This document shows positions 16,065 to 25,441 of a stretch of 64,000 nucleotides of DNA, piece by piece. The notes beneath the pieces are model-generated. The model ran no database searches. It was not told where the DNA came from and saw only the letters and a program-made list of their open reading frames with translations. The translations under genes were made by a program, and so were the position numbers. The DNA is from Mycobacteroides chelonae. Its GTDB lineage: Bacteria > Actinomycetota > Actinomycetes > Mycobacteriales > Mycobacteriaceae. Position 1 is the stretch's first letter; each line of letters opens with the position of its first letter. Location of the stretch: contig NZ_CP050145.1 of the NCBI RefSeq assembly GCF_016767715.1, positions 3,286,001 to 3,350,000 of the forward strand, read 5' to 3'.

Positions 16065-16970
16065 ATGCGCGGCCATCACCTGTTTGCGGGCTTAACGCTC
16101 ACTGCAGTGACCGCCCTGACCTCTGGATGTGTGGCATCGGTGCGCAGCGACCCGGCTACCCCGGTGCTGGCAGTTGTCAGTGCCCCCGCCGAGCCTGCGC
16201 CGGTCTTCGAGGTGGAAAGCCCCCCATCCTTCGAGACCCTGCCCGAGCGCACCATCGCAGCAACCACCCAGGCCAAGAGTGCCGGCGCCGTACTCACCGC
16301 GGTCATCAAGGACCGCGCCTCCGGTGCCATGGTCACCAATGGCAACAACAGCACCATTGCCATCGCCTCTGTGGCGAAGCTGTTTATCGCCGACGACCTG
16401 CTCATGCGGGAATCGACCGGCGACGTCACTCTGACTCCCGCAGATCGCGCCTCTTTCGACCGGATGCTGCAGTCCTCCGATGACAGCGCAGCCGAGATCT
16501 TCTGGCAGCGCGGGGGCGGAAACTCGATCATCACCCGGGTCGCCGCGCGATACGGGCTGCCCTCCACCACCGTGCCCTCCGACGGGATGTGGTGGAACAC
16601 CATCAGCACTGCCAACGACCTGGTGCAGTACTACGACATGCTGCTTTCCGGCACCGGTGGCCTACCACCCGAGCGCGCGAACATCATCGTCGACGACTTG
16701 GCCCGTTCGACGCCCAACGGCATCGACGGCTACCCCCAGCGTTTCGGAATCCCGGACGGAATCCCCGGCGAGCCCGTCGCGGTGAAGCAGGGCTGGATGT
16801 GCTGTGTCGGATCCGCGTGGATGCATCTGTCGACCGGCGTGGTCGGTCCCGACCGTCGATTCATCGTGGTGGTGTCGTCCCTGCAGACCGCCAACGACGT
16901 GACGGCGCGCAACACGCTAACTCAGGCCGTCTCCACCATGTTCCCCGGTGGACGTATCGAAGCCGAGTAG
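16065..16970 (+). CDS. lppW: Lipoprotein with serine-hydrolase (beta-lactamase-like) fold, LppW type
   Basis: 301 residues. The lipobox LTSGC gives lipidated C22, then a Pro/Glu-rich spacer to about 60. A class A beta-lactamase-like domain follows with the SxxK motif S102-V-A-K105 ([14 protein letters not shown]). [11 protein letters not shown] corresponds to the SDN-like position, and VKQGWMCC replaces the KTG box, so real beta-lactamase activity is doubtful. Family position and neighbours equal Rv2905 (LppW). Its 3' end overlaps convergent trmD by 54 bases. Confidence 0.9.
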   Translation: MRGHHLFAGLTLTAVTALTSGCVASVRSDPATPVLAVVSAPAEPAPVFEVESPPSFETLPERTIAATTQAKSAGAVLTAVIKDRASGAMVTNGNNSTIAIASVAKLFIADDLLMRESTGDVTLTPADRASFDRMLQSSDDSAAEIFWQRGGGNSIITRVAARYGLPSTTVPSDGMWWNTISTANDLVQYYDMLLSGTGGLPPERANIIVDDLARSTPNGIDGYPQRFGIPDGIPGEPVAVKQGWMCCVGSAWMHLSTGVVGPDRRFIVVVSSLQTANDVTARNTLTQAVSTMFPGGRIEAE

Positions 16971-17636
16971 ATCCGGGCGACGCTGCGCCGTCCGCTGACG
17001 CGACTGCTCGGCCCGCCAGGCCGCAATCTTGGCGTGATCACCTGAGAGCAACACCGGGGGTACATCGATCCCCCGCCAACTCGGCGGTCTGGTGTAGGAC
17101 GGCCCCTCCAAGAGCCCGTCGGAGTGTGAGTCTTCTTGCGCGGAAAGCGCATTGCCCAGCACCCCGGGAATCAGCCGCAGTACCGCCTCGATGATCACCA
17201 GCGCGGCGACCTCGCCGCCATTGAGCACATAATCGCCGATCGACACCTCGCGCACCCGCATCCGGGTCGCAGCGTCATCGGCGACTCGCTGATCGATTCC
17301 CTCGTAGCGTCCACACGCGATCACCAGATGGTCTTCAGTGGACCATTGATGGGCACTCTCCTGCGTGAAGGGGTATCCGGCGGGCGTTGGTACCACCAAA
17401 AGCGTTTCCGGCGTGCAGATCTCGTCCAGGGCTTCACCCCAGACCGTCGGCTTCATCACCATGCCGGGACCACCGCCGTAGGGTGAATCGTCGACGGACT
17501 TGTGGACGTCGTGCGTCCAGCGCCGCAGATCGTGCACCGCGACATCGACAAGCCCGGCCTCGATTGCCTTGCCCGGCAGAGACTGCCGCACCGGCTGCAG
17601 ATAGTCCGGGAAGATCGTGACGACGTCTATTTTCAT
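16917..17636 (-). CDS. trmD: tRNA (guanine37-N1)-methyltransferase
   Basis: 239 residues. TrmD uses S-adenosylmethionine to methylate G37 next to the anticodon and so prevents frameshifting. The trefoil-knot core is visible: [20 protein letters not shown] with the catalytic Asp, GRYEGIDQR, and [13 protein letters not shown] around the cofactor. [16 protein letters not shown] is the tRNA-contact block. It is last in the rpsP-KH-rimM-trmD operon, 10 bases after rimM. The C-terminus overlaps lppW on the other strand. Confidence 0.97.
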   Translation of the reverse strand: MKIDVVTIFPDYLQPVRQSLPGKAIEAGLVDVAVHDLRRWTHDVHKSVDDSPYGGGPGMVMKPTVWGEALDEICTPETLLVVPTPAGYPFTQESAHQWSTEDHLVIACGRYEGIDQRVADDAATRMRVREVSIGDYVLNGGEVAALVIIEAVLRLIPGVLGNALSAQEDSHSDGLLEGPSYTRPPSWRGIDVPPVLLSGDHAKIAAWRAEQSRQRTAQRRPDLLGFDTSTGEHGGDGLS

Positions 17637-17646
17637 GCCGGAATGC

Positions 17647-18177
17647 TCACGACAGGTCCAACAGACCTTCGGGGGGATCTATCTCGATCACCTTGTCTGC
17701 CAAGGAGATCGACGTGACGATCGCGGAGACGAACGGCACTAGGATCTCGCCGCGCTGGTCCCTGTTGTGAGGTTTCACCGCAAGCAGCTCGCCACCCGGG
17801 GTGTGCAGCACCTCGGAAACGGTTCCGACGATCGCACCCTCCAGGGTCCGCACCGTAAGCCCTTCGAGCTGATGGTCGTAGAACTCGTCGGGATCTTGAA
17901 GCGCAGGAAGCTCGCCGGCCTCAACCGTGAAAAGGGTGCCGCGCAAAGCGTCTGCCGCGTCACGGTCGGCCACGCCGGAAAGCCTAATCAGCAGCCTTCC
18001 GGTGTGCTCACGTACCGATTCGACGGTGAATTCACGATTACCGCCGCCCCGGGGCAGCCGCCCGGTCAGCACCGAACCGACGGCGAAACGCTCGTCTGGA
18101 TCGTCAGTACGGATTTCGACCGACAACTCGCCGGTGACGCCGTGCGCCTTGGCGATACGCCCGACCACAAGCTCCAT
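17647..18177 (-). CDS. rimM: Ribosome maturation factor RimM
   Basis: 176 residues. RimM helps assemble the 30S head by binding S19. The N-terminal barrel begins [20 protein letters not shown], and the PRC-like C-terminal domain includes [12 protein letters not shown] and [20 protein letters not shown], ending [20 protein letters not shown]. It lies five bases after the KH-domain gene and 10 before trmD. Confidence 0.96.
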   Translation of the reverse strand: MELVVGRIAKAHGVTGELSVEIRTDDPDERFAVGSVLTGRLPRGGGNREFTVESVREHTGRLLIRLSGVADRDAADALRGTLFTVEAGELPALQDPDEFYDHQLEGLTVRTLEGAIVGTVSEVLHTPGGELLAVKPHNRDQRGEILVPFVSAIVTSISLADKVIEIDPPEGLLDLS

Positions 18178-18182
18178 CGGAG

Positions 18183-18425
18183 CTACCGGTCGGTGTCCAC
18201 CACGTCGACCCGGATGCCGCGGCCACCCACACCCGCGACCAGGGTGCGCAGCGCGGTGGCGGTACGCCCGCCCCGACCGATCACCTTTCCGAGATCGTCG
18301 GGGTGGACGTGAACCTCTACGGTGCGGCCGCGACGATTCGTCACTAGGTCAACGCGGACATCGTCGGGGTTATCGACGATTCCTCGTACCAGATGCTCGA
18401 CGGCGTCGACCACCACAGAACTCAT
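18183..18425 (-). CDS. khpA: KH-domain RNA-binding protein KhpA
   Basis: 80 residues forming one KH domain. The GxxG loop is clear in [20 protein letters not shown], after [18 protein letters not shown]. KhpA with KhpB binds many transcripts and affects cell elongation in other Gram-positives. It matches Rv2908c in place and size, eight bases after rpsP and five before rimM. Confidence 0.93.
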   Translation of the reverse strand: MSSVVVDAVEHLVRGIVDNPDDVRVDLVTNRRGRTVEVHVHPDDLGKVIGRGGRTATALRTLVAGVGGRGIRVDVVDTDR

Positions 18426-18433
18426 CTGAGGTC

Positions 18434-18913
18434 CTATTCGCTTGCGGCGTCAGCAGATTCGGCCGGAGCCTCGGCGGCTTCCGCGGCCGGGGCCTCGGCG
18501 GCCTCGTCCTGCTCGGCCTTCTTCGGGGCCTTCTTCTTTTTCTGCTGGATGGCCTCACCGGTGGGGGCACCGTCGGCCTCGGCCAGAGCGGCGTTGAACA
18601 GCTCCAGCTTGCTGGGCTTGGGCTCCTTGACCTTCAGGGTGCCCTCGGCGCCGGGCAGGCCCTTGAACTTCTGCCAGTCACCGGTGATCTTCAGCAGGGC
18701 CAGCACCGGGTCGGTCGGCTGCGCGCCGACGGACAGCCAGTACTGCGCACGCTCGGAATCGATCTCGATGAGGCTGGGCTCTTCCTTCGGGTGGTACCGG
18801 CCGATCACCTCGATGGCGCGGCCTTCGCGGCGCGTGCGCGCATCGGCGATCTGGATGCGGTACTGCGGGTTGCGGATCTTCCCGAGGCGGGTGAGCTTGA
18901 TCTTGACAGCCAT
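18434..18913 (-). CDS. rpsP: 30S ribosomal protein S16
   Basis: 159 residues from ATG 18913. The S16 fold fills the first 85 or so: [20 protein letters not shown], then [14 protein letters not shown] and [13 protein letters not shown]. The remaining half is a Lys then Ala/Glu-rich tail ([20 protein letters not shown]), longer than the E. coli protein (82 residues) but usual for mycobacteria. It heads the rpsP-khpA-rimM-trmD operon. Nine upstream codons in frame are not part of the conserved protein. Confidence 0.97.
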   Translation of the reverse strand: MAVKIKLTRLGKIRNPQYRIQIADARTRREGRAIEVIGRYHPKEEPSLIEIDSERAQYWLSVGAQPTDPVLALLKITGDWQKFKGLPGAEGTLKVKEPKPSKLELFNAALAEADGAPTGEAIQQKKKKAPKKAEQDEAAEAPAAEAAEAPAESADAASE

Positions 18914-19083
18914 GACTACAACTTCTCCTTGAGGTATCACGCGGCAATTCGGCGATCCGTGCGGACATGCACGATCCGGTTTTGCCTCGCGTGGGTCTGA
19001 CCGCAGCTGGCCATGGCCAGCACAACGGACGGTTTGTCATTGTGCCAGAGCGGGGCCTACCAGCCCAAATCCTTCCGGCCGGA

Positions 19084-19521
19084 CTACACCAGCCGATTGA
19101 AGCACTTCGTCTCGACGCGCCGTGTCAGGCGCCAGCCGTGCCGTGTCCGCACTACCGCGTCGTCGTACCAAAGTCCCAGAAAAAGCACCTGTTCGGTGTC
19201 GCCGCCCGGAACCATCGGGTTGAAACACAGGCTGCGCACGGTGGCCGAGCTGCGCTCTTCGTCGTCGAAACTGATCGACACGTTTCCCAGCATGTGCGCA
19301 TACATCGGGAATGCCGGCAGCACCTGCGCCAGCCACGCCTTGACGTCGGGATACTCGCCGTCCACCCCACCCATCGCGCGATAGTCGATATATGCGTCGT
19401 TGGTGAACACCTCGTCCAGGTCGTCGAACTGGCGGGTGTCGATGGCGGTCGCGTAATCGACCAGGAGCTGCTGGATCTGCAGGCGGTCGGAAACTTCGTC
19501 GATGGTCCAGGCGGATGTCAT
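19084..19521 (-). CDS. SnoaL/NTF2-like protein (Rv2910c type)
   Basis: 145 residues of the SnoaL-4 type: an N-terminal helix (SDRLQIQQLLVDYATAIDTR), then DDLDEVFTNDAYIDYRAMGG, and strand-rich C-terminal half ending GWRLTRRVETKCFNRLV. The fold makes small dehydratases or isomerases; no specific substrate is evident. The gene starts only five bases from a divergent thioesterase, so both probably make leaderless messages from overlapping promoters. Confidence 0.85.
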   Translation of the reverse strand: MTSAWTIDEVSDRLQIQQLLVDYATAIDTRQFDDLDEVFTNDAYIDYRAMGGVDGEYPDVKAWLAQVLPAFPMYAHMLGNVSISFDDEERSSATVRSLCFNPMVPGGDTEQVLFLGLWYDDAVVRTRHGWRLTRRVETKCFNRLV

Positions 19522-19526
19522 AACTT

Positions 19527-19940
19527 GTGAGCATGCCCACTCGGACCGAAATCATCACGCAATTCGTCCCGAACTCCCCGCTGTGTCAGCACCTGGGAAT
19601 CGTGTTGGCCGAGATCGGCACCGATCGCGCCGTGCTGAGCATGCCTTTCCGGCCCGAACTGGCCACCATGGGCCACACCGTGCACGGCGGCGCGATCGCG
19701 ACCCTCGCCGATACCGCGGCCATGGCGGCGGCGTGGGCCGACGACGTCGTGCCCGAAAAGTTCGGCGGCTCAACGGCTTCATTGACGGTCAACTACGTCT
19801 CGGCGGCCGAGGCGGCCGACCTTACCGCGGTGGGCCAGGTGGTCCGCCGCGGTAAGCGTCTGTCGAATATCGAGGTCACCGTGTCCGACGGCACCGGACA
19901 GGTGGTGGCCAAGGCGTTGGCCACCTACAACTTCGCTTAG
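19527..19940 (+). CDS. PaaI-type hotdog-fold thioesterase
   Basis: 137 residues from GTG 19527; ATG 19533 is as likely. The hotdog core includes the signature GHTVHGGAIATLADTAAMAA, where HGG and the following Asp/Thr positions line the acyl-CoA site, and the strand SLTVNYVSAAEAADL. PaaI-type thioesterases hydrolyse acyl- or aryl-CoA esters. No Shine-Dalgarno sequence is visible. It overlaps the convergent LLM gene by four bases at the 3' end. Confidence 0.9.
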   Translation: MSMPTRTEIITQFVPNSPLCQHLGIVLAEIGTDRAVLSMPFRPELATMGHTVHGGAIATLADTAAMAAAWADDVVPEKFGGSTASLTVNYVSAAEAADLTAVGQVVRRGKRLSNIEVTVSDGTGQVVAKALATYNFA

Positions 19941-20968
19941 GCCGCGCCGGCCTCGTCCGCAGCCAGCAGGTCCCGCACCCGGGGAATGACCTCGGTGCCA
20001 TACAGCTCGACGTTTTGCATGCCCAGCCCCGGCTGCGCGGCCTGGTACACCAGGCTGAACCGGTCGGCACCGAGACCACGAATGGTTTTGGCCATCTTGG
20101 CCGCCACCGTGTCGGGTGAACCGACATACAGCGATCCCGACTTCACCTCGGCCAGGTACTCCTCGTACCGCGGCGCCGGCCAGCCACGCTCACGCCCGAT
20201 CGTGGTGCGCAATTCCCGGAAGCCCGGCCAATACTGTGCGATCGCCTCCTCATCGGATTCCGCGATATGCCCCGGACTGTGAATGCCCAGCGGCATCGGC
20301 TCGGTGACACCGAGCTGATCTTGAGCCCGCCGGTAGAGGTCGACGTACGGCTCGAATCGCATGGGGTCACCACCGATGATCGCCAGGATCATGGGTATGC
20401 GGTACCGCACGCTGCGGACCACCGATTCCGGCGATCCGCCCACGCCCACCCACGCCCGCAAACCGTTCTCTGTCTTGGGATACACCTCGACGTTGTCCAA
20501 CCCGGCGCGCAGCTTCCCCGACCAGGTCACCGGGTCTCCCGGCAGCAGCTTGGCCATGAGATCGAACTTCTCCTCGAAGAGTTCGTCGTACTCTGCCAGG
20601 TCGTATCCGAACAACGGGAAGGAATCCGTGAACGACCCCCGGCCAAGCACGACCTCGGCACGGCCATGGGAGATTCCGTCGAGGGTCGCGAACCGCTGAT
20701 ACACCCGCACCGGATCGTCGGTACTGAGCACCGTCACGGCGGTCGCGAGGGTGACCCGCTCGGTACGCGCCGCGATCGCGGACAGCATCATCTCCGGCGA
20801 CTCCCCTACGAACTCGATGCGGTGATGCTCCCCGATCGCGAAGATGTCGACGCCGACCTGGTCCGCGCGCACCCCCTCCTCGACCACGGCGCGGATCGCT
20901 TCCGGGTTGGTCATACCCGCGGGAACGTCGGCGAACGTGTCCAATCCAAACTGCACGTGATTAGTCAT
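19937..20968 (-). CDS. LLM class flavin-dependent oxidoreductase
   Basis: 343 residues from ATG 20968 (MTNHVQFGLDTFADVPAGMT). It has the luciferase-like TIM barrel: VDIFAIGEHHRIEF near the N-terminus, TERVTLATAVTVLSTDDPVR, GRAEVVLGRGSF, and AWVGVGGSPESVVRS. The EHH motif suits FMN-type monooxygenases of the bacterial luciferase group more than F420 enzymes, but this cannot be settled by eye. Substrate unknown. A longer frame to 21097 is rejected because it would run into the divergent dacB gene. Confidence 0.88.
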   Translation of the reverse strand: MTNHVQFGLDTFADVPAGMTNPEAIRAVVEEGVRADQVGVDIFAIGEHHRIEFVGESPEMMLSAIAARTERVTLATAVTVLSTDDPVRVYQRFATLDGISHGRAEVVLGRGSFTDSFPLFGYDLAEYDELFEEKFDLMAKLLPGDPVTWSGKLRAGLDNVEVYPKTENGLRAWVGVGGSPESVVRSVRYRIPMILAIIGGDPMRFEPYVDLYRRAQDQLGVTEPMPLGIHSPGHIAESDEEAIAQYWPGFRELRTTIGRERGWPAPRYEEYLAEVKSGSLYVGSPDTVAAKMAKTIRGLGADRFSLVYQAAQPGLGMQNVELYGTEVIPRVRDLLAADEAGAA

Positions 20969-21032
20969 GACCACATAAACGGACCGCAGTCCGGTTATGT
21001 TCCCGATACCCGCCGCGCTAGTGTCGGAGCCG

Positions 21033-21896
21033 ATGTCTTCCCTGCCGCGGCCTCGCCGCTTCCGCGTATTCGCGGTGCTCAGCGCCCTGCTCCTCATGCT
21101 CGCGATCCCCGGTGTCGCGCATGCCGATACGGCGGCACCGCCGCCGGAGGGTCCGGCGCAAGCATGGTTGGTGGCGGATCTGGACTCCGGTCAGATCCTT
21201 GCCGCACGCGACCCCTACGCCGTACATCCCCCCGCGAGCACCATCAAGGTGCTGCTGGCCCTGGTGGCTCTCGACGAGGTGCCGCTGGATGCCACCGTGG
21301 TCGCCGATGCCGCGGACGCGAAAGCCGAATGCAACTGCGTGGGCATCAAGGCGGGCCAGACCTACACCGCGCGCGAGCTGCTCGACGCGGCACTGCTGGA
21401 GTCTGGCAATGATGCGGCCAACACACTGGCGCACCTACTCGGCGGACGACAGGCCACCGTCGACAAGATGAACGCCAAGGCCGCGGCCCTGGGTGCGACG
21501 TCCACCCACACCGACTCACCGTCGGGTCTGGATGCACCTGGCATGGACATGCGCTCCACCCCGCACGATCTAGCCGTCATATTCCGTGCGGCACTGGCCA
21601 ATCCGATATTCGCCGGGATCACCGCCCAGCCGGGCGCGCCCTTCCCGGGGCGCGGGCTGCGCAATCAGAACGAGCTGATGTACCGCTATCCGGGAGTGAT
21701 CGGCGGCAAGACCGGCTTCACGGACATGGCCCGCAAGACCTATGTCGTGGCCGCTGAGCGCGACGGCAAGCGCCTTGTGGTGTCCATGATGTACGGCCTG
21801 GTGCACGAGGGCGGGCCGACGTATTGGGACCAGGCCACGAGCCTGTTCGACTGGGGCTTCGCCAACGACGGTCAGGTCACCGTCGGTTCGCTCTAG
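21033..21896 (+). CDS. dacB: D-alanyl-D-alanine carboxypeptidase (DacB2 type)
   Basis: 287 residues from ATG 21033, with GTG 21021 also possible. A signal peptide (about 1-31, ending GVAHADT) precedes a penicillin-binding carboxypeptidase domain with all three motifs: S69-T-I-K72, S124-G-N126 and K226-T-G228. It trims the terminal D-Ala of peptidoglycan stem peptides outside the membrane. It corresponds to Rv2911 in the M. tuberculosis order. There is no obvious C-terminal membrane anchor, so it may be soluble in the periplasm. The 3' end overlaps a small minus-strand secreted gene by four bases. Confidence 0.94.
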   Translation: MSSLPRPRRFRVFAVLSALLLMLAIPGVAHADTAAPPPEGPAQAWLVADLDSGQILAARDPYAVHPPASTIKVLLALVALDEVPLDATVVADAADAKAECNCVGIKAGQTYTARELLDAALLESGNDAANTLAHLLGGRQATVDKMNAKAAALGATSTHTDSPSGLDAPGMDMRSTPHDLAVIFRAALANPIFAGITAQPGAPFPGRGLRNQNELMYRYPGVIGGKTGFTDMARKTYVVAAERDGKRLVVSMMYGLVHEGGPTYWDQATSLFDWGFANDGQVTVGSL

Positions 21897-22162
21897 CGGT
21901 ATCCACCCTTACCGTCGGAGTTCAATACCTGAACAACAGTCTCCGAGACACGTACCCGGCACATGGCAACAGCCAACGACACGGCGTCCGGCGGCGAGAT
22001 CTGAGCGATGGCATTGCCCGCAGCCGCCGCCTCCTGAACCGCTGCGAGTTTTCCGGCATCGTCGGCGCCATTGAATTCCGCACAGGTGGTATCGGCCTGG
22101 GCGGTCCCCGGCACGGCGACAAGCAGTCCGACAGTCATCAGCAGCACCACCCCATAACGCAT
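21893..22162 (-). CDS. Small secreted two-cysteine protein
   Basis: 89 residues. A clean signal peptide (MRYGVVLLMTVGLLVAVPGT, cleavage near AQA-DTT) precedes a mature helical protein that begins DTTCAEFNGADDAGKLAAVQ and has a second cysteine 41 residues later (AVAMCRVRV). The pair probably forms one disulfide. The same DTTCxE[YF] opening occurs in the lipoprotein at 12787-13074. An HdeA-like fold is an inference. Overlaps dacB tail to tail. Confidence 0.75.
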   Translation of the reverse strand: MRYGVVLLMTVGLLVAVPGTAQADTTCAEFNGADDAGKLAAVQEAAAAGNAIAQISPPDAVSLAVAMCRVRVSETVVQVLNSDGKGGYR

Positions 22163-22171
22163 GGCCGAACT

Positions 22172-23239
22172 CTAACGAATCTGCCCGCGCAGCAGAACGA
22201 GATCCGGTCGCGAGAGCACCTGCGGCCCGGTCCGCGGGTCCTCGCGGTATCCGACCACATCGGCGGGTGCGCCGTGCTCCAGACCCGGCCTCCCCAGCCA
22301 CTCGCGGGCCCGCCACGAGGCCGCACCCAGCGCATCGGTGGCATCCATGCCGATGCGGGTGAGTGCGGCGACCTCATCGGCGATACGCCCATGCGCGATC
22401 CCGCCGCCGGCGTCGGTGCCCGCGTAGATCGGAATTCCGGCGTCGTACGCGTTCCCGAATGTCGTATGCAGACCGGCGTACAGGTCGCGCATGTGCTGGG
22501 CGTACACCGGGTATTTGCTTGCGGAGTCGGCGATTCCGGGAAAGTTCTCGATGTTGATGATGGTCGGGACGAGCGCGGTGCCGTGCTCGACCATCAGGGC
22601 GATGGTGTCATCGGTGAGTCCGGTGCCGTGTTCGATGCAGTCGATCCCGGCGCGTATCAAGCCAGGCAGCGCGTCCTCGCCGAAAACGTGTGCGGTGACG
22701 CGGGCACCGTTGGCGTGCGCGGCATCGATGGCCTCTTTAAGGATGTCGTCCGACCACAGCGGGGCCAGGTCGCCCACGGAACGATCGATCCAGTCCCCTA
22801 CCAACTTCACCCAGCCATCACCCCAACACGCTTGGAGGGCAACGGCTTCCGGAAGTTGCGATTCATCCTCGATATCGATGGGCAGGCCAGGTATGTACCG
22901 CTTGGGTTTGGCCAGATGCCTACCCGCGCGGATGATCTTCGGCAGGTCCGCCCGGTCGTCGAAGCCACGGGTGTCTACCGGAGATCCAGCGTCGCGCAAC
23001 AGCAGCGCGCCCACCTCGCGCTCGGCCTCGGCCTGAGCGACCGCCTCCTCGAGGGAGGTCGGTCCGTGCGGCCCGACGCCGACGTGGCAGTGCGCGTCGA
23101 CAAGCCCCGGCAGCAGCCATCCGCCGTCAAAGATGGTGTCGGCGCCCGCGATTGGCTCCAGGCTGAGGACGCCCTCACACACCCACAGATCGACAGGCTC
23201 TTCCGACGGAAGAGTTCGTCCCCGCAGGTGCAAGCGCAT
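22172..23239 (-). CDS. Amidohydrolase family protein (Rv2915c type)
   Basis: 355 residues of the metal-dependent amidohydrolase superfamily. The N-terminal beta-sandwich leads into the first metal motif LPGLVDAHCHVG; RVTAHVFGEDA and CIEHGTGLTDD supply later metal-site histidines, and GTDAGGGIAHGR the catalytic Asp. The C-terminus returns to the sandwich (GAPADVVGY). The substrate is unknown. It lies next to ffh in the same direction with five bases between them, as Rv2915c does beside Rv2916c. Confidence 0.9.
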   Translation of the reverse strand: MRLHLRGRTLPSEEPVDLWVCEGVLSLEPIAGADTIFDGGWLLPGLVDAHCHVGVGPHGPTSLEEAVAQAEAEREVGALLLRDAGSPVDTRGFDDRADLPKIIRAGRHLAKPKRYIPGLPIDIEDESQLPEAVALQACWGDGWVKLVGDWIDRSVGDLAPLWSDDILKEAIDAAHANGARVTAHVFGEDALPGLIRAGIDCIEHGTGLTDDTIALMVEHGTALVPTIINIENFPGIADSASKYPVYAQHMRDLYAGLHTTFGNAYDAGIPIYAGTDAGGGIAHGRIADEVAALTRIGMDATDALGAASWRAREWLGRPGLEHGAPADVVGYREDPRTGPQVLSRPDLVLLRGQIR

Positions 23240-23244
23240 CGGGC

Positions 23245-24816
23245 TCAGTTCTTAGGGAACTTCAACTTCGAGATGTCGATATCGGCCAGACCCGGAGGCA
23301 GCTCACCCAGTCCCTCGGGCATCCCGGATAGATCAGGGAATCCGGCCGGCATTCCCCCGGGAAGCCCAGCCATACCGGGGAATCCGCCCCGCATCTTCGG
23401 CTGCGTCGGGCCCTTCGAACCCTTCTTGCCCTTCTTGGTGTTCTTGCCGCCCTTGCGGTTGCTCTTGCGGTTGATGGCGCCCATGCCCATCCGCCCGGCC
23501 ATCGAGGACATCATCTTGCGCGCATCGAAGAAGCGGTCCACCAGCTGGTTGACCTCCGAAACGGCCACACCGGAGCCGTTGGCGATCCGCAGCCGCCGCG
23601 ACGCGTTGATGATCTTCGGGTCGGCCCGTTCGGCGGGGGTCATGCCGCGGATGATGGCCTGCACGCGGTCGAGCTGCTTATCGTCGACGGCGGCCAATGC
23701 GTCCTTCATCTGGCCTGCCCCCGGAAGCATCCCCAACAGGTTCCCGATGGGCCCCATCTTGCGGATCGCGAGCATCTGCTCCAGGAAGTCCTCCAGCGTC
23801 AGCTCGCCCGAGGTGATCTTCTCCGCGGCGGCCAGCGATTGCTCGGCGTCGAAATGCTGCTCTGCCTGCTCGATGAGGGACAGCAGATCGCCCATGCCCA
23901 GGATGCGGCTGGCCATCCGGTCGGGATGGAAGACATCGAAGTCCTCCAGCTTTTCACCGGTGGACGCGAACAAGATCGGGGTGCCGGTGATCTCGCGCAC
24001 CGAGAGCGCGGCACCACCGCGAGCATCGCCGTCGAGCTTGGTCAGGACCACGCCGGTGAACCCGACACCGGCACGGAACGCCTCGGCGGTGCTCACCGCG
24101 TCCTGACCGATCATGGCGTCGAGGACGAACAGCACCTCGTCGGGATCGACGGCTTCGCGGATCCGGGCGGCCTGGTCCATCAATTCGGCGTCGATACCGA
24201 GACGGCCGGCGGTGTCGACGAGCACCACATCGAAGTGCTGAGCCTTGGCATGGGCCAGGCCGTCTCGTGCCACCGCAACCGGATCGCCGACCAGCGAGCC
24301 GACCTCCAGGCCGCCGGTCGAGGTGCCCGGATGCGGGGCGTAGACGGAAACTCCGGCACGCTCACCGACCACCTGCAGCTGGTTCACGGCACCGGGGCGC
24401 TGCAGGTCGCAGGCCACCAAAAGCGGGGTATGTCCTTGTCCCTTAAGCCATTTGGCGAGCTTGCCGGCGAGGGTCGTCTTACCGGCACCCTGCAGACCAG
24501 CGAGCATGATGACCGTCGGCGGGGTCTTGGCGAACGCCAGCTGGCGGGTCTCCCCACCCAGGATGCCGATGAGCTCCTCGTTGACGATCTTGACGACCTG
24601 CTGGGCGGGGTTCAGCGCCCCGGAGACCTCGGCCCCCTTAGCGCGATCTTTGATGCGACCGATGAAGGTGCGCACCACGGGCAGCGCGACATCGGCTTCC
24701 AGCAGCGCCAGCCGGATGGTCCGGCAGGTCGCGTCGATATCGGCGTCGGACAGACGTCCCTTGCCCCGTAGGCCAGCAAGGGCATCGGTCAACCGGTCAG
24801 ACAGCGATTCAAACAC
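23245..24816 (-). CDS. ffh: Signal recognition particle protein Ffh
   Basis: 523 residues from GTG 24816, placed so that the protein begins VFESLSDRLTDALAGLRGKG as in other mycobacteria. N domain (1-90), then G domain with G1 GLQGAGKTTLAGKLA, DTAGRLG, and TKLDGDARGGAALS. The Met-rich M domain follows (LEQMLAIRKMGPIGNLLGML) and a basic Gly/Pro/Met tail. It binds signal sequences emerging from ribosomes together with 4.5S RNA and docks on FtsY, encoded 5 kb away. Confidence 0.97.
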   Translation of the reverse strand: MFESLSDRLTDALAGLRGKGRLSDADIDATCRTIRLALLEADVALPVVRTFIGRIKDRAKGAEVSGALNPAQQVVKIVNEELIGILGGETRQLAFAKTPPTVIMLAGLQGAGKTTLAGKLAKWLKGQGHTPLLVACDLQRPGAVNQLQVVGERAGVSVYAPHPGTSTGGLEVGSLVGDPVAVARDGLAHAKAQHFDVVLVDTAGRLGIDAELMDQAARIREAVDPDEVLFVLDAMIGQDAVSTAEAFRAGVGFTGVVLTKLDGDARGGAALSVREITGTPILFASTGEKLEDFDVFHPDRMASRILGMGDLLSLIEQAEQHFDAEQSLAAAEKITSGELTLEDFLEQMLAIRKMGPIGNLLGMLPGAGQMKDALAAVDDKQLDRVQAIIRGMTPAERADPKIINASRRLRIANGSGVAVSEVNQLVDRFFDARKMMSSMAGRMGMGAINRKSNRKGGKNTKKGKKGSKGPTQPKMRGGFPGMAGLPGGMPAGFPDLSGMPEGLGELPPGLADIDISKLKFPKN

Positions 24817-24891
24817 GTCGACCAGCCTAGCTGGCGGCCCCTTTTGTGCCTCCGTCGTGGCAGGCAATCTGGATACGCCGGCCTTCCCCGC

Positions 24892-25365
24892 CTACCCGGT
24901 GGCTGGAGGTTGCGGGCGCAGCGACGGAATGAGGATGCCGACAACGCCACGCAGGCTCCACCCGATGAGGCTGAGGTAGTCGATGCTGTCGCGCCAGAAG
25001 ACGACTTTGTCGTCGACAAACTTCATGGTGGCTTTGATCCGAAACCGCACCCACAAGGGGCCTAGCTTGGCGATGTCGACGCGGTCACTGATCACCGAGT
25101 CGCCCTGCTGCACGACGCTCAGCGGCGACACGGTGAGTCCGGAAACGCACGCCCGGAAGCCCCGCGCCAAGGCAGGCCTGAGACTCTTCTTGCCCGTGAT
25201 CTTCGGAAGAGGCGCGAGCACGTGCTCGACGTCATCTGAGAAGAACTTCAGATAGCCGTCAAGATCCAGGGCCGCCATCGTGGCGAAGGCGTCTTTCACA
25301 AGCTCCACACGGGGGTGCACGTTCGACGGGTGCCCGCCGCTCATCCGATCCTCAAGAAATGCCAT
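24892..25365 (-). CDS. NTF2-like protein (limonene-epoxide-hydrolase-like)
   Basis: 157 residues; an internal ATG at 25344 (MSGGHPS) is an alternative start. HPRVELVKDAFATMAALDLD and YLKFFSDDVEHVLAPLPKIT have the shape of the LEH-type NTF2 fold, and DDKVVFWRDSIDYLSLIG is typical of its C-terminal strand and helix. Asp/Arg pairs could be catalytic, but no assignment is secure. It lies between glnD and ffh where M. tuberculosis has Rv2917, a different and larger gene. Confidence 0.75.
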   Translation of the reverse strand: MAFLEDRMSGGHPSNVHPRVELVKDAFATMAALDLDGYLKFFSDDVEHVLAPLPKITGKKSLRPALARGFRACVSGLTVSPLSVVQQGDSVISDRVDIAKLGPLWVRFRIKATMKFVDDKVVFWRDSIDYLSLIGWSLRGVVGILIPSLRPQPPATG

Positions 25366-25441
25366 GCCCCGACAATCGCCTGTGACCTGCTGCCATCACT
25401 ACCCGCGGCGCTGCCAACCGCTGCCAGATCGCTTGCCTGAG

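Noticed and set aside
21824..24106. Very long plus-strand frame opposite the amidohydrolase and ffh
   Set aside because: It is an antisense open frame produced by high GC; the minus-strand proteins are conserved and complete.
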